A stretch of 64,000 nt of DNA from Gracilaria caudata. Its lineage: Eukaryota; Rhodophyta; Florideophyceae; Gracilariales; Gracilariaceae. The notes under the pieces were generated by a model, which did not search any database, was not told the DNA's origin, and saw only the letters and a list, made by a program, of their open reading frames with translations. Every line of letters begins with the position of its first letter. Within the stretch, counting starts at the first letter, position 1. Below, one piece after another: positions 1-8,991 of the stretch. Position numbers and translations under genes: made by a program. The stretch spans positions 1 to 64,000 of the forward strand of contig JASCIV010000021.1 in the NCBI GenBank assembly GCA_030374735.1, read 5' to 3'.

Positions 1-801
1 TAGGTTTGCAGCCAGTGACTAGACTCTCCTGGAGACGCGTTATAGGTTGATAGGGGTTCCTAATATACCCCTCGCGTTACGAGGAATTAGCGTGCGCGCT
101 CCTAATAAAGAAGAAGGTAATTGGAGGCACGATAATTTAAATCTGGAAACGAAGTAAGAAGTTCTTCTTCTTCTTTGTGTCTCGTCTCGTGCGCGACTGT
201 CTCCGTCTGCGATGCAGAGATCTCAGCAAGATGTTTTTGAATGGATCCTGCAACGCGACGACGAGAGCAAATTGCTGTTCTGAGATGCTCACAAAGCAGC
301 ACTGTAGACATCGTCGTCAACCTTTGTCGCCTCTGCGCTTCTCACGCGGTTGCCAATCGTCGACACTGCGAGATTTTAAGCTCTAATAACTTAGATAGAT
401 ATTCTGCGGTATCTATCTACGAAGGTCAGTGCGGAGAAAAGGGCGACGAATGAACGAACGAACGAGGCCTTTACTTCTGGAGAGAGAGCTGCGCCTCTAA
501 ACGGGTGGCCCTTGCGCTCAACAACCACAAGACTTGTGGCACTGGCAATGTCATTCACGGCGCATGATCTGTCTTTGCAAAATGCAATGGTCCACGTGTG
601 ATCGATTAGCGGATCAAGAGGGCCATGACAGAACGATCTACCCGCCGTCGCCGATTAGAGCATTGAAGCAACGGCATCCCACCTCCCTAACATCCAAGTT
701 TCCACCGCCGTCGCGGATGATCATGCGACTGTCGTTACCGTTCCGTCAACTGACGTGTTCGGAAATCCCCGAGCGTTATATCTCAAACCAGGATATCAGA
801 A
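1..801. other. Left-edge non-coding stretch, upstream of the ARM-repeat gene
   Basis: I see no supportable gene here. The short open frames on either strand lack family features. There is a short GAAC repeat near 448-467. The last part is presumably promoter and 5' leader for the plus-strand gene starting at 802. A gene lying mostly left of the window could have untranslated sequence here. Confidence 0.5.
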
Positions 802-3228
802 ATGCAGTCTCTCTCCCGAGTATCTCGCACAGCGGCTTGTTCTCTTGTGCGACATGCACGACGATTATCGCTCAACTCGAGCCGCAGTCGGAATAGCGCT
901 TCTTCTGCTGGGCCAAGTGTCGCCGTTCTGTCTACTGCTGCGACTGTTGGGGTCTTTGCGTATTGTGATGCAGATGTGGCTGTCTCTCCTGTTCCACCGC
1001 CCACCTTCCTAAGCACTGCCCCTGCACAGCTAAGTGCGCGACATGAGGGCGGTATTTTTGTCTCTCAAAAGAGCCCTCCTTCTCAGTTCGACGCACTACT
1101 TGAAGAGGTAAGCGAAGGGGATGCTCGCGCAATTCATACGCTCGCGCTGTTGGTTAACGACATACACAATCATTCTGATCTGCTCAAAGCAAACGTTGTT
1201 TCAGCTCTGCGGGATGCGCTTTTTGTTTGTGAGAAAGAGCATGAGCTTTCGCTTCGTCTGAACATTGTGAGATTGCTTGCCGATCTAGCCAAACAGAATG
1301 AATCGCATGATTTCTTCGTGAAAGCAGACATTTTCTCGATCTTGGATCGTATCGTTGCTGAGAGCGCTGCGGGAATGAGAGAAGGTTGGCTAGAATGGTT
1401 TTATCGATATTTCTCTTCTGGCTCGAAGCCAGAGACCGAGAAGCCATCAAACGAGACCAATGGGAACAAACCGCCATTTGATGAACTCTCAACTTCTGGA
1501 GATGCTGTTGTAGACTACCTGAACGTTGATCTCCAGACACCTTCGAAGCCACTGGATTTACAGAATGGTTTGGCTTATAATGTCACACGCTGTGTCGCCA
1601 ATCTTGCTCGTGATACAGAGACGCACGATTCCTTGCTAGAGACAAGTTTGCTACGAAATCTCTGTCATATGCTTCGGCAGTTCACACCGAAGGATTTGGA
1701 AGAAGACGAACTTCAGTCCGAAACCGCGCGTCACACAATTCTTGCTGTAAGTGCGTTGAGCAAGAGTGCTGCAGAACCAGTGATCCGATCGAATGCTCAC
1801 AAAGCGCTTATTACTTTTGCTCAGTGTGAAGATACGATAGCTCAAACATATTCATGCGGAGGTCTACGAAACCTGGCTCGGCACGATCATCTGCAAGAGC
1901 ATGAAGATGTTTCCAAAGTGCATCGCGAGCTGGTGGTATCGAATGTTGCGGATGCTCTGAGTACCGGAATGAGCGCTGTTTCGGCACAGGCGAAAGTATT
2001 TTCTGTACTTGCATTCGGGGATTTAATGAACACGCCTCATCCGAAGGCCGATCTCATTCGGAGGCGCTTGGAACCAACATATCAGGCGTTTTCTCAATTA
2101 TTAGCGGATAAGAATGTTGCGATATCTCGTGTGGTTTGTCGAGTGATCATAGCACTCTTTGGAGAAGAAGAAGGTAATTCTATTGTCCCAGAGAAGTTAT
2201 CAAAGCTGATTGCTGAGCAAAGCGGGCAACTCGTTAATGGAGCGGTCGCACGTGGAGATAAAGCTGCTTTGAATGCCGTACGTGCGATGTGTAATGATCA
2301 AATTGTGGCGAAGGAAATGGTTGACAAGGGTCTGTTGGAAGTCCTGGTCCTTGGGGTTAGGAAAGGAAGTTCTGATTTCTTGCAGCAATGTACCGCAGCT
2401 TTGGGTTCTTTAAGCGCTTGGGGCGATTTATCGCAACTTATTGTATCTCGCGGGGCGTTGGCAGCAGTCATGAGAAGACCGTGTATGGAACAGGATGCGC
2501 GCCATGTGGCGGCTTTTTTCGCAAACTTGGCAAGAGATGCTGATCTACAAGTGGAAATTGCTCATGGCGGAATGAAAACATTGCTGGTTGCACTTTCATC
2601 GAAGAATGACGATGCTAGAAAAGAAGCGGCGAGAGCCTTGTACAATCTTTCACTCGGTGGGGTCACAAAAGTAATGGTGGCTCAGAGTGGCGCGTTAGTA
2701 CCTTTGGTAAAGGTTGTATCGACATCAACTGGGAATACGCGACGATACGCCGTAAGTGTGTTAACAGAGATATCATCGGCCCTCGAGCGTGCTACGGCAT
2801 TTGCCGAAGCCAATGTGATTGGATCGCTGCTGAAGGCTGTTGAGGACGATTATAGGCTTTCGTGTGATGTCGCCAGATGTATCGGTCAACTTTCACAGGT
2901 TGCAGAGGTTCATGGGTTGTTGGTTAAGAGTGGAGCTGTTCCATGGCTTGTCAATATGATTTCTCGAAATGGAGGGAGGGGAGAAAGGGCTGGGGATACG
3001 ATGTTATATTGTATGATTGCAGTTAATAACCTTGCGTTTTCACCTGGTATTACGAGAGAAGCACTTCGGAAGAGCGGAGCTGTTCCGCTTCTTAAGTCTT
3101 TGTCTTCGTCTGGAATGAGCACTCCTATGGTATTGATGGGGGCGAAGCAGGCGCTGAAGAACATAAACGGAGAAGCGGCAGCTTTGCTTCCGGTTGAGAA
3201 TGTTACACCGCCCGGGGATCCAGAGTGA
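802..3228 (+). CDS. Armadillo/HEAT-repeat protein, probably organelle-targeted
   Basis: An 808-residue single-exon protein starting at an ATG. The first 40 residues are rich in Arg and Ser with no acidic residue, as in a mitochondrial presequence. A hydrophobic stretch follows at about residues 42-56, which could be a membrane anchor. From about residue 90 to the end it consists of armadillo-type helical repeats. The clearest are in the second half, where units begin with patterns such as GGMKTLLVAL, SGALVPLVKVV and SGAVPWLVNMI, each followed by an Ala/Asn/Leu-rich helix. A charged linker at about 205-230 separates two repeat blocks. ARM arrays bind peptides or proteins and give no enzymatic prediction, so I do not assign a function. 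The alternative is a cytosolic ARM protein with a fortuitously basic N terminus. Confidence 0.8.
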   Translation: MQSLSRVSRTAACSLVRHARRLSLNSSRSRNSASSAGPSVAVLSTAATVGVFAYCDADVAVSPVPPPTFLSTAPAQLSARHEGGIFVSQKSPPSQFDALLEEVSEGDARAIHTLALLVNDIHNHSDLLKANVVSALRDALFVCEKEHELSLRLNIVRLLADLAKQNESHDFFVKADIFSILDRIVAESAAGMREGWLEWFYRYFSSGSKPETEKPSNETNGNKPPFDELSTSGDAVVDYLNVDLQTPSKPLDLQNGLAYNVTRCVANLARDTETHDSLLETSLLRNLCHMLRQFTPKDLEEDELQSETARHTILAVSALSKSAAEPVIRSNAHKALITFAQCEDTIAQTYSCGGLRNLARHDHLQEHEDVSKVHRELVVSNVADALSTGMSAVSAQAKVFSVLAFGDLMNTPHPKADLIRRRLEPTYQAFSQLLADKNVAISRVVCRVIIALFGEEEGNSIVPEKLSKLIAEQSGQLVNGAVARGDKAALNAVRAMCNDQIVAKEMVDKGLLEVLVLGVRKGSSDFLQQCTAALGSLSAWGDLSQLIVSRGALAAVMRRPCMEQDARHVAAFFANLARDADLQVEIAHGGMKTLLVALSSKNDDARKEAARALYNLSLGGVTKVMVAQSGALVPLVKVVSTSTGNTRRYAVSVLTEISSALERATAFAEANVIGSLLKAVEDDYRLSCDVARCIGQLSQVAEVHGLLVKSGAVPWLVNMISRNGGRGERAGDTMLYCMIAVNNLAFSPGITREALRKSGAVPLLKSLSSSGMSTPMVLMGAKQALKNINGEAAALLPVENVTPPGDPE

Positions 3229-4310
3229 GATAAATGAGTAGTTGGGATTTAAATGATAAGGAAGCAATAACTTGGTGCTTCCTTGACTGCGTCTTGACAT
3301 ATCATACGCTTGTTAACATGAACAACAGGACGGACAAATGGAAGATATCTGTACGCTTGTATAATATGAACGGTTCGCTAATCAGAGCGTTTGGATTTCA
3401 TTTTGTTTTCTTTGCACTTCGGTCACGCATTTTTGAATGTCCTTTAGTGTGGTCACTATCGGTTACTGTCGCACCAACTAGCTTTGGAGTTGGGCGGAAC
3501 AATCTACGCTTCCATTCACGGTGACTTTTACTGCGTGCAAGCATTTGAAATGAGCAATTTCGAGGCAAGGAAAAGGATAAACATTTTTTACTAAGGAATA
3601 AGGGTTTACCCGGTAGTACCGAGCCGGTACCCTTGTAAGAATTTCAATCAATGGCGCTCTCGTAGACAGAGGTATGCTCAAACGTCCTAACTTCCACAGG
3701 CTCCCAAATCGTCTGTCAGAAATTTGATTCGACATGCGCCGCAGATTTTAACTAAAGAAAACAAGCTTTATGTCAGCTTCACTCAAGAGGCTGCAGTGAG
3801 TTCACTGCAGCTTCAGTTGTAGAAAGCTGTTGTCTACAATGTCTACAATAAATAGATAAAGAAGAAAACGATCACGTCTTTTGCGCGTTCATTGCACCAC
3901 CTTGTGTCATGATGACATCATGTCATCATGATGATACGCAAGTGTCCCCTCATCCATTTGTACCATACAGATTGTAATATGCACCGCATATTGGGAATAC
4001 AAGGTAGATATGGCGGAGTTGCATCACGACGTTGATCAGAAACAGCATGATGATCATGCAGTTCTGTTAGACCACGGCGTGGTCGCATGTCAGCTCGAGA
4101 TACCATTACTGTACCTTCGCTTATGGTACTGGTGGGCAGCTACTGGTGGGCAGCTATCATTTGCATCACCATTCTCGTGGTGGCATCGGACCGGGCGCGC
4201 CTTGCGACAACCTCAAGGCTCAACTAGAAGAAAAGAAACAGTTACATCCTCTACCAACGAAAGCACATTCCACGCGTGCCCACCCTCTTCGCGGAGGCAA
4301 ACTTCTCAAA
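3229..4310. other. Intergenic region with short palindromes
   Basis: No gene is supportable. It contains a perfect 25-nt palindrome at 3907-3931, a smaller one at 4045-4059, and one TACCCTTGTA motif near 3628-3637 of a dispersed family. An open frame continues leftward from the next gene to a GTG at 4146, but has no in-frame ATG before 4311. Confidence 0.5.
3907..3931. repeat. Perfect ATC/ATG palindrome
   Basis: Arms TCATGATGACAT (3907-3918) and ATGTCATCATGA (3920-3931) are exact reverse complements around a single C. Related ATC/ATG palindromes occur at 4045-4059 and 55893-55907, and looser ones near 6553, 56544 and 59285. Confidence 0.8.
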
Positions 4311-5207
4311 ATGTCACCTCGTCTATCTCCCTTCATGTCACTCTCATCTGAGCATCCACAAGCAATCGCTAGAAATCTTCGTTTGCTGGTCATGGCCGAT
4401 CTTGGCGCCACGCCTCAAAGAATAGCACAATTGTCACAATGGCTTTCTGAGCACAATTTTTCCTTCACAATAGATGCCGTTCTCGTGATTGGTGTATCTA
4501 GAACACCTCCGCCTCATGAATATCCGCATCAACTATACGCGGAACAAGGAAATGACTCAGCTACTATTGCCGAGCTGGAACAAATCTGCCCTAGAGTTGT
4601 TTACGTACCTGGCTTGCATGAGACTTCTGCCAGTTGGGATACCAAAGCCGGCCCGCCTCTCTTATCTTCGTCCAGTGTTAATGCAATCTCAGGACCTGCA
4701 TTTCTCACAGAAGATCTAATCGTCGTTCATCGTCGCTACGCAGATGGCTTAACAGAGAAACCAATTCTTCAGCTACCGTCATCCTGGAAGGAAACCCTTT
4801 ACGCCAAACTAAGGCGCCCCCGTCGATTTCGACAACCACCTCGAAACTCTGCCATTTTACTGAGCAGCAGCGAACTTCCAAACAATTCCACAGGCTTGTC
4901 CCTGATGCGTACCGTAAGATCTTTGTTGCATTTGAAACGAAGTGCTCCGGATTACGATCTTATTCTTGTTGTTGCTCCCTCCAAAATGCAACGAGTACCA
5001 TCAGCGTCTAACGTTTTCAAATCTGCTGATCGCATTTTGGATCCAGGTCTTTTTGTGGATGGATACTTTTGCATCATTGATTTGCAAAGACCAGATATCT
5101 GGGACCCAGCAAAAGAACCAGAAGTGGAGGAAGGGCAACTGGATTCGGAAGCTGCGTGGGAAATCCTTCGGGTTTCTAGATACAATTTGGATGGCGTGCC
5201 CGATTAA
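4311..5207 (+). CDS. Metallophosphoesterase-like protein with degenerate active site
   Basis: A 298-residue protein if translation starts at the first in-frame ATG (4311); the frame is open further left but without an ATG. The first half follows the calcineurin-like phosphoesterase layout: a beta strand ending in MADLG, where active enzymes have D-x-H-G; a helix with QLSQWL; a strand DAVLVIGV, where GD is expected; and VVYVPGLHE in the position of GNHD/E. The metal-binding Asp/His/Asn positions are therefore mostly substituted. The second half has a strand DLILVVAPS but no recognisable GHxH. Family assignment rests on this pattern only and is tentative. If correct, the protein probably does not bind the usual di-metal centre. 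It ends 29 nt before the convergent CIA1 gene. Confidence 0.6.
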   Translation: MSPRLSPFMSLSSEHPQAIARNLRLLVMADLGATPQRIAQLSQWLSEHNFSFTIDAVLVIGVSRTPPPHEYPHQLYAEQGNDSATIAELEQICPRVVYVPGLHETSASWDTKAGPPLLSSSSVNAISGPAFLTEDLIVVHRRYADGLTEKPILQLPSSWKETLYAKLRRPRRFRQPPRNSAILLSSSELPNNSTGLSLMRTVRSLLHLKRSAPDYDLILVVAPSKMQRVPSASNVFKSADRILDPGLFVDGYFCIIDLQRPDIWDPAKEPEVEEGQLDSEAAWEILRVSRYNLDGVPD

Positions 5208-5236
5208 CAGGGAACGGCATTCGTTCCACATTCGGT

Positions 5237-6259
5237 TCACTCATTTTCGCCGTCATCGTACAACCAAATGCCTACCAGGCCATCATCCCCGCATGACGCT
5301 AGAACGTTGTCCTCTACTGGGCTCCATGCTACGCGATTTACGTCTCCGCGATGAGCACGGGGTTGTCGAACCCCAATGCTCCATTTATCCTTCAAATCTG
5401 GGGTAGCACTCTGAGTGCCATGACTATTCTCCTGTTTCTCGTTGTCGTTTCTTCGCAGTATGCAGATACTATCATCTGCGCCGCTTGTTGCAATGAATGT
5501 CTTCCAATCCACGCTGAGTACACCGTTTTCGTGCAGGTTGTCAACTCGCGCAACAACGCGAAAAGCAGGATAATCGCCTGTAGATTCTCTTTGCCATATA
5601 ATGAGACTTTCGTCTGAAGATACGCTAGCCATCTGTGCGCCTTTGAATGCAACCGCCCACACTGTGCCGGTATGACCAGTAAGAATCTCACTACAAAACC
5701 AGTCATCTTCGTCCTCTACCCAAACACGTATTGTTTCATCATAAGAACAAGAAACAAGTAGCTCGCACTCGGGATGCCAGGCAACGCACTTCACATCTCC
5801 TGCGTGCCCGTGTAGCACAGCAATGCACGAGTAATCGAAGTCAAGTCCAACTTCCCACAACCATACGCTTCGATCGCGTGAACATGTTGCCAATAAACCA
5901 CCAGAGGAGCTATATGCCACGCTTTTAACCTCGCTATCATGTCCTTCAAGAACCACGACGGGATCAAATCGCGGGTTCTTACCACCAAAAAGCTCAAGAA
6001 TGGTTGCAGACGCATCGAAACTTGCTACAGCCATTGAACGTCCATCCGGAGAGAAGCTCAAATCACGGGTAGTACGCAGAAAAGTTTGGTTTTCGAAAAC
6101 GGTGATAAGTTGGAAGGAAGGACCACGTGCGTCTATCTTCCAGAGCCGAATTGTTTTGTCGCTACCGCAGGAGGCAAGGAGTCCAGACGATGACCACGTC
6201 ACTGACCATACAATGCCGGTATGCCCTCGTAGAGTCAATAACCGTGTCAAGCGGCCCAT
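5237..6259 (-). CDS. CIAO1: Cytosolic iron-sulfur assembly protein CIA1 (CIAO1), WD40
   Basis: A 340-residue seven-bladed WD40 propeller, matching the usual CIAO1 length of about 340. CIA1 is a core subunit of the CIA targeting complex (with MMS19 and CIA2), which delivers Fe-S clusters to cytosolic and nuclear proteins such as DNA polymerases and helicases. Diagnostic features are the opening blade with GHTGIVWSV and LASCGSDKTIRLW, the second blade TRDLSFSPDGRSMAVASFD, and the last blade HRGDVNRVAWSP...LASCGDDG. The start is placed at the ATG at 6259. The open frame continues upstream to a TTG, but the extra residues do not resemble the family. Convergent with the preceding phosphoesterase-like gene and divergent from the PPP phosphatase. 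Confidence 0.92.
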   Translation of the reverse strand: MGRLTRLLTLRGHTGIVWSVTWSSSGLLASCGSDKTIRLWKIDARGPSFQLITVFENQTFLRTTRDLSFSPDGRSMAVASFDASATILELFGGKNPRFDPVVVLEGHDSEVKSVAYSSSGGLLATCSRDRSVWLWEVGLDFDYSCIAVLHGHAGDVKCVAWHPECELLVSCSYDETIRVWVEDEDDWFCSEILTGHTGTVWAVAFKGAQMASVSSDESLIIWQRESTGDYPAFRVVARVDNLHENGVLSVDWKTFIATSGADDSICILRRNDNEKQENSHGTQSATPDLKDKWSIGVRQPRAHRGDVNRVAWSPVEDNVLASCGDDGLVGIWLYDDGENE

Positions 6260-7017
6260 TTGTAAATTCTTACGATTCGAAGGTTTTTGATTGTATCTTC
6301 TTGAAAGAAGAGCCACAGCAAAGTGTCCTCGATGTTTTAGCGCCCACGCTAAAGCAGAAGCTACAATCAAAACTCAATGTGAAGGGTTATCGGAAATTGA
6401 AAGCTCCGAACAGCATTTGCATTGTCGTCCAGTTGTATTAAGAGCTTGTCAGAAGGTACTGCAGAAGATACCTGTTGTACGTCCGGGTTGATCCTCGCTT
6501 CAACCCTCTTGAGCATCAGCTTTGTCGCGTAGTAAAGAACTCAATATCCCCCATCATCATCATGATCACGATGATCAGCAGTGATCCAGCAATTAGCTTG
6601 GCGTACCGTCGTAGCCCTCGTGTCTGTTTTCGGGATAGTGACACGGTGTCACTATTGCGACCTGATCCCTTGAAAGTACAAATTTTTAATGGCTTTATTG
6701 ACTGTAAACAGTATTGTAAGCCCCCTTCTTTTTCAGTGATTTTCCAATAAAAATATAATTTCTTTTTTGCGAATGCTTCCTTTGTGAGGCAACAAAAATT
6801 GCTGCCATCTCCTGTGAGAACAATAAAAGCTCGCGGAGGTTCTCAGTTCTCAGTTCTTTGTTCTGCACCTGGACTTGCAACCCATAAGCTCTTTCTCATG
6901 AACCTGACTAGCGAATGCAGCAGTTCATCGTCAGGCTCGGGATGCGAAAAATAGGAGCAAAGAGATAGCGAGAGCAGCAGAAACAGTGACTCTCCGACAA
7001 TCAAGTCAGCTTGACTA
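6260..7017. other. Divergent intergenic region between CIA1 and the PPP phosphatase
   Basis: Presumed to contain both promoters. A tract of ATC/GATC repeats lies near 6551-6583. I see no gene. Confidence 0.5.
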
Positions 7018-8518
7018 ATGAGCTGCATCTACTCTCTCTTGGCTGTAACGGATGACGCTGGAGTGCATGGTGAGAACCTCGAAAGCGTGCAGCCACTGCC
7101 ATGGCCTGGCATTGAGAACGTCAATCTGGGCTACGTTAAGGCGCTTGCGACGCGACTTCTCGCTGCCACTTTTCGCCCACCAGACTTGCTAAACCTGTTT
7201 GCCTTGCGTAAAGCCCACCTAATCAAGATTTTGCTTCATGCGAAAGAACGCTTCTCCAAAGAGCAAAACATTGTTGACATTATCGTGCCATACACTGGAA
7301 AAGTCCACGTTTTCGGTGACACACATGGAGACTTTCATTCCTTGATGGAGGCAATCAATAACGCGGGATTGCCTTCGTCTGACAACATTTTCGTTTTTGC
7401 AGGCGATTGCGTCGACCGCGGCTGCTGGGGTGTAGAGGTAGTAGCTCTCATTCTTGCTCTTAAACTCTGTAATCCATGCTCTGTTTTCCTTGTGCGCGGA
7501 AATCATGAAACTACTGGTTGCACCAAACGGTAAGTGACTTGATTATGCTTTCCACCTGCTGCTGTAGGATTTCATCAAGTAACTTCATCTGACTCTTTGC
7601 TATAGCTATGGATTTGAAAATGAAGTGCGCAGGAAGTATGATTCAAAGACTTTTGACATATTCTGCAAAACCTTTAGAGAGCTTCCGGTTGCTGCTGTCC
7701 TAAGGTCATTACCTTTTGAGAAAGTGTCCTCTGCAACAATGGTTCACCCTGCTGCAGGCAAGCAGCGTCGTAAATCATCAAGAGGTAGGCGGAAAGAATC
7801 TCCACTGGTGGATGTAGCTCCATTAGGTCAGGGCTGGCGTGCCCATCCAGTACCTGGAGAAAAGCGTGTATTGGTTGTCCATGGCGGACTGTTCCGCGCA
7901 TGGAAGGCACAAAAGCGCTGCGTAATGACAATTGGAGATCTTGTTGACCTGTCGGAAGTAAACCGCCGTGACGATGATCCCTATGAATGTCTTCTGGAAG
8001 ATGTTATCTGGAGCGACCCGTCGGCAAAGAACGAGGTGTCATGTAACTTACTGAGAGGGGCTGGAATTCTATACGGCACTGGGGCCGTGCAATCTTTCTT
8101 TAAACGAAACGGACTGAATGGAATGATTCGGGCACATGAAGGACCTGATGTACGCGAACGCCGAGCCGACATGAGGAGCATAGATGACGGTTATTCGATA
8201 GATATGGAATTAGCTGAGGGCTTCGTTGCAACTGTTTTCACTGCAGCCGACTATCGTAAGTTTGGAACAATTGTAGTCTTCTTCATATTACAAGCACTAA
8301 CGATTTTTGTTTGTCCGTGCCGAATTGTAGCTCCTGATCGACCCCGGGGTAACAAAGGGGCGTTTGCGACAATCTATGGAAAAGGAACTGAAAACAAACA
8401 GATCTTACCTGAGTTCACTTCTTTTACAAAACGCGACTCTCCTACCGAGATGCAGTTGTTCTACTCACAGGAGCAAAGCGAACAATCAGCCACTCCACGA
8501 ACCAGTTTTTCAAAGTAA
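7018..8518 (+). CDS. PPP-family Ser/Thr protein phosphatase (PP5-like catalytic domain), three exons
   Basis: Exons 7018-7529, 7606-8255 and 8331-8518 give 449 residues. The PPP metal-binding signatures are all present: GDTHG, GDCVDRG, GNHE (followed after splicing by YGFE), HGG and RAHEG. The order and the flanking residues are closest to the PP5 class, including an invariant VSC followed by GTGAVQSFF. There is no TPR domain: only about 95 residues precede the catalytic core. Between the YGFE-containing helix and HGG there is an insertion of roughly 45 residues with a basic stretch (KQRRKSSRGRRK) not seen in ordinary PP5, which could be a nuclear signal or a regulatory loop. The enzyme should hydrolyse phosphoserine/threonine with two metal ions. 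Substrate unknown. Confidence 0.88.
7530..7605 (+). other. Intron 1 of PPP phosphatase (76 nt)
   Basis: Donor GTAAGT at 7530 and acceptor CTATAG ending at 7605. Splicing converts an immediate TAA into ...TKR-YGFENEV..., restoring the conserved GNHE-to-YGFE spacing of PPP enzymes. Confidence 0.9.
8256..8330 (+). other. Intron 2 of PPP phosphatase (75 nt, in frame)
   Basis: Donor GTAAGT at 8256, branch-like CACTAAC near 8296-8302, acceptor TTGTAG ending at 8330. The length is a multiple of three without a stop, so unspliced RNA would encode 25 extra hydrophobic residues. Removal gives the family-like FTAADYPPD...GNKGAF. Confidence 0.88.
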
Positions 8519-8991
8519 CATGTCGAAATGAATAACACCCAAGTCGATACTGCTTCCGCACAGCACCCCCGAGAACTTTCGAATTTTTTTGTAAGAGCAG
8601 AGTGCGACTAACAAAACCCGGTAAAAGTCCAGTGCGTGTATTCGCATATGTTGACTCACTGAGCAAGCCACTCACGTCGCAACTTCATAGAAAACTGGGC
8701 ACAAGTGTTGGTGATAGACCTCAGAGGCAGCTCAGCCGAGGTATAACAGCAGCAAGATAATCTTGGGCATGGGGAATGAGTATGCGTCTATCTCGTCTTC
8801 AAAAGCAGTCCGTCGAGCCCCGCAAGGAGATAACCGTTTCACCAAACGTGTACTCTACAACGATTGTTCATTGTGGCGTGACCTAATCGCCAGCGTCTAT
8901 CTGTATACCCCTCACGAAAGCCTGAGCAATATGGGTCGTCGAAAGAGCAAGAAAGACGTTCTTTGCTTTTCTCAACCATTTTCAATGTCCA
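8519..8991. other. Convergent intergenic region (PPP phosphatase / BRR2)
   Basis: The 3' ends of two convergent genes face each other here. I see no gene. An 85-codon open frame at 8763-9020 has no family features and overlaps the BRR2 3' end. Confidence 0.5.
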
